From Limnomonas spitsbergensis (lineage: Eukaryota > Chlorophyta > Chlorophyceae > Chlamydomonadales): a stretch of DNA of 64,000 nt. Shown here one piece after another: positions 61,101 to 64,000 of the stretch (its first letter is position 1; every line of letters begins with the position of its first letter). The notes under the pieces were generated by a model. That model worked only from the letters and a program-made list of their open reading frames with translations, searched no databases and had not been told where the DNA came from. The stretch lies in the NCBI GenBank assembly GCA_037349105.1, contig JAYJMM010000110.1, positions 372,001 to 436,000 of the forward strand, given 5' to 3'. Made by a program: the position numbers and the translations under genes.

Positions 61101-64000
61101 AGGATCCACTGCACCCTAGATCCACTGGACCCTGGATCCACTGGGTCATACATCCACTGGGCCTTCAATCCACTGGACCCTCGATCCACTTGACCTTCGA
61201 TCCACTGGGCCATATATCCACTGGTACCTGGATCCACTGAACCCTAGATCTGCTGGTCCCATTTTATCCAGAATCCAGAACATCCACTGCTGCCAACGGC
61301 AAGCGTCCACCTGCCCACCCGTCGTCAAGTCCAGCCCGACATCCTACACACGAACTGCCTCAACTTCCCTACAAACTCGGCTCATGTTAAGGGCTGTAAT
61401 GGGCTTCTTCCTTCAACACATAGTCGAAAGTTCGCGAACAAATTGGGTACTGGGAATTAAAAGTAACTGCAGTCTTTGACTGCCTCACCCGTGAGTTTCA
61501 GTTGGTGCCCCAGGCGCCGCTCCCGGTAAAAGTCGACCCAGCTGTCCATCCAGCCGTTGGGCTGCAGCGTCCCGCCAATGGTGTTGTCCACAGGGAAACC
61601 AAACATGCCGCGGCGCGTGTGCTCGTCCTACAGACAGACACATGGTCGGCAGATAATGCAAGCACTGGACAGCGGGAGGCAGGCGGGCGGCCTACCACCA
61701 TGCCACGACGCGCGTGCTGGTCCTACAGACAGACACATGGTCAGCAGATAAACAACCACTCGGCAGCGGGAGGGGGGCGGACGCATCCTCTGCGGGCGGC
61801 CTACCATCATGCTGCGACGCACGCGCTCGTCCTGCAGGCAGACAGTTCGTCGGCAGATGAAACAAGCGCACCGCAGCGGGAGGGGGGCCGGCAGCCTACC
61901 ATCATGCCGCGGTGCGTGTATATTTCGTTTCCTGCAGCAAACATTTAGTCAGCGGAGCTGTGTTGATTGTTCATTTGTTCACTATTCGGCCACTGTTCAT
62001 ATACATTCCGGATTAACCCCAGGCCCCCAGCTGGAGGCCCCTTACGTGGCCATCCAGATAGGCTGCTTGGGCCTGGGCCTGTAGGTCGGGCATTGGTTGG
62101 CCCCAATTGGGATATTCGCAGCCCCCCGGAAAGGTCCGCAGGATTTTGACTCATACCCGATAAAACATCCGCTGAGCACCTGGAGGGGGTCGGGCGACCC
62201 ACCGTCATGCAGTGGGCGGGCAGGAGTGCGTCATGCAGCGAGCAGAAGGCCAGGCGGGCAGTGGGCGGCGGCCAGAAGGGTAGCGGACAGGCGGGTGTGC
62301 GTCACGCAGCGGGCGGGCGGGTATGTGGGTGTCACACAGGGGGCATGACACCCCAAGAGCAGCAGACATGCAGCTGGCCTACCATTATGCAGTGGGTGGG
62401 CGGGTGGGCGTCATGCAGCAGGTGGGCGGGTCTGCGTCATGCAGCAGGCGGGCGGGCAGCGGTCAAGCTGAAGAGCAGCCTGTCGTTAAGCTGCTGCTCT
62501 GCAGTGACGGCAGAACCAGCCAAAGCGCCAAGGCACTACCGTACAGAGTGTGGCAGCAATACGATTTAATGTGTGTTAGCAGTACAACCTGAAGTGTGGG
62601 ATTTGTGTAGTACCCACAGCATGCCTCCACACCTATGATGATAAGTGTGGAGGTGCTGTACAGCCTGCTTCAGCTGCCTTAAGCAAGTACGGAAACTCAT
62701 GAGGGAGCAAGCCAGCAAGGCTTACCTTGGTCAGCAAAAGCTCACCTTAAGCAGGCCATGGGACAGCCACGACGGGGCCAATGGGGGAGGGGGGGCGTAA
62801 GAAACACGCCACACAGCTGGTAGCCCGATCAACACAGTTCTTTGCACCCCCCCCTCAACCACAGGCTGTGTGGTAGCTGAATTGCACCTGAATTGTAGCT
62901 GAATTGGACCTAAATTGTACCTGAATTGCACCCGAATTGTAGCTGGATTGTAGCTGAATTGTAGCTGAAGCACTAAAAGATAACAGAGCCCGTGCATGAC
63001 GCATCCCACCTCTGGTTCCACCAGGTGCATGACGCATCCCACCTCTGGTTCCACCAGGTGCATGACGCATCCCACCTCTGGTTCCACCAGGTGCATGACG
63101 CATCCCACCTCTGGTTCCGCCAGGTGCATGACGTATCCCACCTCTGCCACCAGGTGCATGACGCATCCCACCTCTGGTTCCACCAGGTGCATGACACATC
63201 CCACCTCTGGTTCCGCCAGGTGAATGACGCATCCCACCTCTGGTTCCACCAGGTGCATGACACATCCCACCTCTGGTTCCGCCAGGTGCATGACGCATCC
63301 CACCTCTGGTTCCACCAGGTGCATGACACATCCCACCTCTGGTTCCGCCAGGTGCATGACGCATCCCACCTCTGGTTCCGCCAGGTGCATGACGCATCCC
63401 ACCTCTGGTTCCACCAGGTGCATGACGCATCCCACCTCTGGTTCCGCCAGGTGCATGACGCATCCCACCTCTGGTTCCACCAGGTGCATGACACATCCCA
63501 CCTCTGGTTCCACCAGGTGCATGACGCATCCCACCTCTGGTTCCGCCAGGTGCATGACACATCCCACCTCTGGTTCCACCAGGTGCATGACGCATCCCAC
63601 CTCTGGTTCCACCAGGTGCATGACGCATCCCACCTCTGGTTCCGCCAGGTGCATGACACATCCCACCTCTGGTTCCGCCAGGTGCATGACGCATCCCACC
63701 TCTGGTTCCACCAGGTGCATGACGCATCCCACCTCTGGTTCCACCAGGTGCATGACGCATCCCACCTCTGGTTCCACCAGGTGCATGACGCATCCCACCT
63801 CTGGTTCCGCCAGGTGCATGACGCATCCCACCTCTGGTTCCGCCAGGTGCATGACGCATCCCACCTCTGGTTCCACCAGGTGCATGACACATCCCACCTC
63901 TGGTTCCACCAGGTGCATGACACATCCCACCTCTGGTTCCACCAGGTGCATGACACATCCCACCTCTGGTTCCGCCAGGTGCATGACGCATCCCACCTCT
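55083..64000 (-). CDS. FN3K: Fructosamine/ketosamine-3-kinase, 3' part of a multi-exon gene
   Basis: The family phosphorylates the C3 hydroxyl of sugar-lysine adducts (fructosamines, ribulosamines), making them decompose and so repairing glycated proteins. I assembled exons from the coding signal and splice sites: the end of one exon in the 33-bp array (nearest copy 63010-63030, MHLVEPE), then 61489-61627, 59153-59274, 57037-57121, 55516-55631 and 55083-55142. All junctions are GT-AG and the phases agree (0, 1, 0, 1, 0). The joined product has 173 residues after MHLAEPE and contains FGFPVDNTIGGT, the catalytic loop HGDLWSGN, the metal-binding DPACYYG and the C-terminal LYHILNHYNMF. Family proteins are about 290-310 residues, so roughly 110-130 N-terminal residues, including the nucleotide-binding loop and any plastid transit peptide, lie beyond 64000. 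No break is seen in the visible part. Confidence 0.88.
55207..55396. repeat. Diverged ~85-bp direct repeat in an FN3K intron
   Basis: Copies at 55207-55293 and 55315-55396 share GGCCTACC, GGTGCTA, GGGTGGCTTCCTTAATC and end in ATCTCAGCAG. They fill much of the 373-bp last intron. Confidence 0.8.
55516..55631 (-). CDS. FN3K: FN3K exon with LYHILNHYNMF
   Basis: 116 bp, preceded by CTGCTGCAG and followed by a perfect GTGAGT donor. It codes GFGSDFWQAYNGVLPRAPGW and ends RHQLYTLYHILNHYNMF, the C-terminal helical signature of the family. Confidence 0.93.
55675..56232. repeat. 76-bp minisatellite in an FN3K intron
   Basis: GTAGCCTTAAGGT recurs at 55943, 56019, 56095 and 56171, exactly 76 bp apart. 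Each unit is built of two related halves carrying GGTGGGCTRYAG; earlier units near 55675-55900 are more diverged. It occupies the intron between the DPACYYG and LYHILNHYNMF exons. Confidence 0.9.
56411..56490. repeat. 27-bp tandem repeat in an FN3K intron
   Basis: About three units start CCACCATACTCG at 56411, 56438 and (as CCGCCATGCTCG) 56465. The rest of this intron up to 56910 shows nothing I recognise. Confidence 0.75.
56914..56993. other. Long near-perfect hairpin in an FN3K intron
   Basis: Arms 56914-56943 and 56963-56993 are reverse complements over about 30 bp; the inner 24 bp are perfect and include GGAGGGTGCTGGAGACTG, with one mismatch in the outer part. The loop is 19 nt. It lies about 44 nt after the donor of the DPACYYG exon. 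It could be a small-RNA precursor, a splicing structure or a miniature inverted-repeat insertion. Confidence 0.8.
57037..57121 (-). CDS. FN3K: FN3K exon with DPACYYG
   Basis: 85 bp, preceded by GGTCGCAG and followed by GTGGGT. It codes ACEGEPVIYDPACYYGHHEA and EWGMSWCA plus one base. The DPA Asp corresponds to the DFG Asp of protein kinases. A long pyrimidine-rich tract on the minus strand lies upstream. Confidence 0.92.
57157..57290 (+). other. Purine-rich G-tract
   Basis: Over 130 bp of almost pure G/A with many GGGG runs (GAGAGGGGAGAGGGG pattern). On the transcribed minus strand it is a long pyrimidine tract upstream of the DPACYYG exon acceptor. G-quadruplex or triplex formation is plausible. 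Confidence 0.7.
57427..58224. repeat. Four degenerate copies of the HGDLWSGN exon donor edge
   Basis: The end of that exon with its donor (plus strand 59144-59174, CTCACCGCCATG..CCTGACCACAG) has look-alikes at about 57427-57457, 57555-57585, 58035-58064 and 58194-58224, each with CACTCA followed by 15-20 bp and CCACA. On the minus strand the last three keep GTGAGTG, a stronger donor than the true GTGAGC. A 29-bp CCGNATCACAATCCGGC-type repeat also lies at about 57885-57995. Confidence 0.6.
58429..59130. repeat. ~71-bp minisatellite, ten units, in an FN3K intron
   Basis: Units start CATCCTGAACCCTGATATC near 58429, 58501, 58571, 58642, 58713 and onward at 70-77 bp intervals, contain CCCGGATCAGCATCC, and are joined by poly-C runs of variable length. 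The last unit is about 20 bp from the HGDLWSGN exon donor. Confidence 0.92.
59153..59274 (-). CDS. FN3K: FN3K exon with catalytic loop HGDLWSGN
   Basis: 122 bp, preceded by TGGCAG and followed by GTGAGC. It codes DSTLQRYGDKLLPQLEQFF and then RPSVLHGDLWSGNMA, with the catalytic Asp in HGD and the metal-ligand Asn in SGN. Entry is phase 1 and exit phase 0. Its start is duplicated upstream and its end downstream. Confidence 0.92.
59190..60260. repeat. ~140-bp repeats carrying the HGDLWSGN exon acceptor edge
   Basis: The start of that exon with its intron end recurs upstream. GTCGAGTCTCCTG (minus strand CAG|GAGACTCGAC) is at 59265 (true), 59405, 59551 (TAGACTCGAC), 59689 (diverged) and 60155, with a further weak copy near 59780. 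GATCCAGATCCAGATC tracts link the copies. Acceptor AG is kept in the clear copies. Confidence 0.8.
60661..60806. repeat. 50-bp tandem repeat
   Basis: Nearly three units start TCATCCTACCCACC at 60661, 60711 and 60761, with CATACTGCCCACACAC in each. It lies in the 2.2-kb FN3K intron between 59275 and 61488; the surrounding DNA is C-rich with nothing else recognised. Confidence 0.85.
61045..61256. repeat. 16-bp tandem repeat
   Basis: ATCCACTGG plus seven variable bases recurs every 16 bp over about 13 units in the same FN3K intron. Confidence 0.85.
61489..61627 (-). CDS. FN3K: FN3K exon with FGFPVDNTIGGT
   Basis: 139 bp, preceded by CTGTCTGTAG and followed by GTGAGG. It codes DEHTRRGMFGFPVDNTIGG followed by a QPNGWMDSWVDFYRERRLGH segment, a block that is highly conserved in the family and shapes the substrate site. 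It ends in phase 1. Three further copies of its acceptor and first codons lie upstream. Confidence 0.9.
61604..61960. repeat. Four copies of the FGFPVDNT exon acceptor edge
   Basis: The intron end and first eight codons of the exon starting at 61627 recur with acceptors at about 61722, 61831 and 61931 (95-109 bp apart). On the minus strand they read TAG|GACCAGCACGCGCGT, CAG|GACGAGCGCGTGCGT and CAG|GAAACGAAA, each followed within 40 bp by GCATG and GGTAGG. Only the copy at 61627 continues into the conserved exon. Confidence 0.85.
62203..62462. repeat. GC-rich irregular repeat
   Basis: GTCATGCAG(C/T)RGGCGGGCGGG-like units recur irregularly, about 30 bp each, in the FN3K intron between 61628 and 63009. 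Confidence 0.6.
62874..62970. repeat. 11-bp tandem repeat
   Basis: Nine units of TAGCTGAATTG and variants (CACCTGAATTG, TACCTGAATTG). It lies just before the 33-bp array, whose unit is exactly three times as long; no sequence kinship is evident. Confidence 0.85.
62996..64000 (-). repeat. 33-bp minisatellite made of an FN3K exon edge
   Basis: About 30 units (one is 30 bp) run to the window edge. On the minus strand each unit starts ATGCACCTGG, codes MHLAEPE or MHLVEPE, and continues GTGGGATGCGTC, so each carries coding sequence plus a GAG|GTGGGA donor. All three minus frames are open across the array (up to 421 codons in one). Since 33 is a multiple of 3, splicing from any donor gives the same downstream frame. 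Confidence 0.9.
63010..63030 (-). CDS. FN3K: FN3K exon end coding MHLVEPE, copy nearest the next exon
   Basis: This is the most 3' of about 30 repeated copies of the exon edge. It reads ATG CAC CTG GTG GAA CCA GAG and is followed by GTGGGA as donor. FN3K proteins have ALxxMHLAEP just before the FGFPVDNT block, and the next exon begins in phase 0 with DEHTRRG, so the junction fits. Which copy is spliced cannot be told from DNA alone. Confidence 0.6.

Noticed and set aside
62855..63991. The other two minus frames of the 33-bp array (RHAPGGTRGG and SCTWWNQRWD repeats) as proteins
   Set aside because: Only the MHLAEP frame links to FN3K. The others are open because the unit has no stop and 33 is a multiple of 3.

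Overview
This is nuclear DNA of a eukaryote, most likely a chlorophyte green alga. The clues are intronless, divergently paired H3 and H4 genes that each end in a histone 3' stem-loop, a chromodomain Ty3/gypsy retrotransposon, TGTAA-type 3' end signals, and a gene with GT-AG introns packed with minisatellites. I cannot name the species.

Layout. (1) Positions 1-50367 are one very large satellite array of a 23-bp monomer, roughly 1,880 copies, with higher-order duplications up to about 5.5 kb. The array is cut once, at 31275-38424, by a complete LTR retrotransposon (chromovirus). It has LTRs that look identical, a 5-bp target duplication, a tRNA-iMet-like primer site, gag, pol and a polypurine tract. 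gag and pol share one frame and are separated by a single UAG followed by a stem-loop, which suggests stop-codon readthrough. (2) 50369-50672 is a short 58-bp tandem array at the edge of the satellite. (3) 51246-52338 is an H4/H3 divergent gene pair with a shared promoter and a 3' stem-loop on each side. (4) 52339-54640 is non-genic DNA with a decayed LINE-like fragment and several inverted copies of a 60-bp motif. (5) From 55083 to beyond the right edge lies the 3' part of a minus-strand fructosamine/ketosamine-3-kinase gene (FN3K family). I reconstructed five complete exons with matching splice phases; the end of a sixth lies inside a tandem array and the N-terminal part lies outside the window.

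The most unusual signal is in the FN3K gene. Several of its exon edges have been turned into tandem repeats that keep the splice site. The exon coding MHLAEPE plus its donor is amplified about 30 times as a 33-bp minisatellite (62996-64000) that is open in all three frames. The acceptor edges of two exons are duplicated 4 to 6 times. A donor edge has four degenerate copies in the following intron. The stop-codon end of the last exon is the unit of a 3'-UTR minisatellite. The other introns hold unrelated minisatellites (11, 16, 27, 50, 71 and 76 bp units).

The genes have separate roles: core histones for chromatin, a kinase for protein deglycation, and a selfish element whose chromodomain could target the heterochromatic satellite in which it sits. 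The very long open frames across the satellite are a by-product of a stop-free monomer and I do not call them genes.
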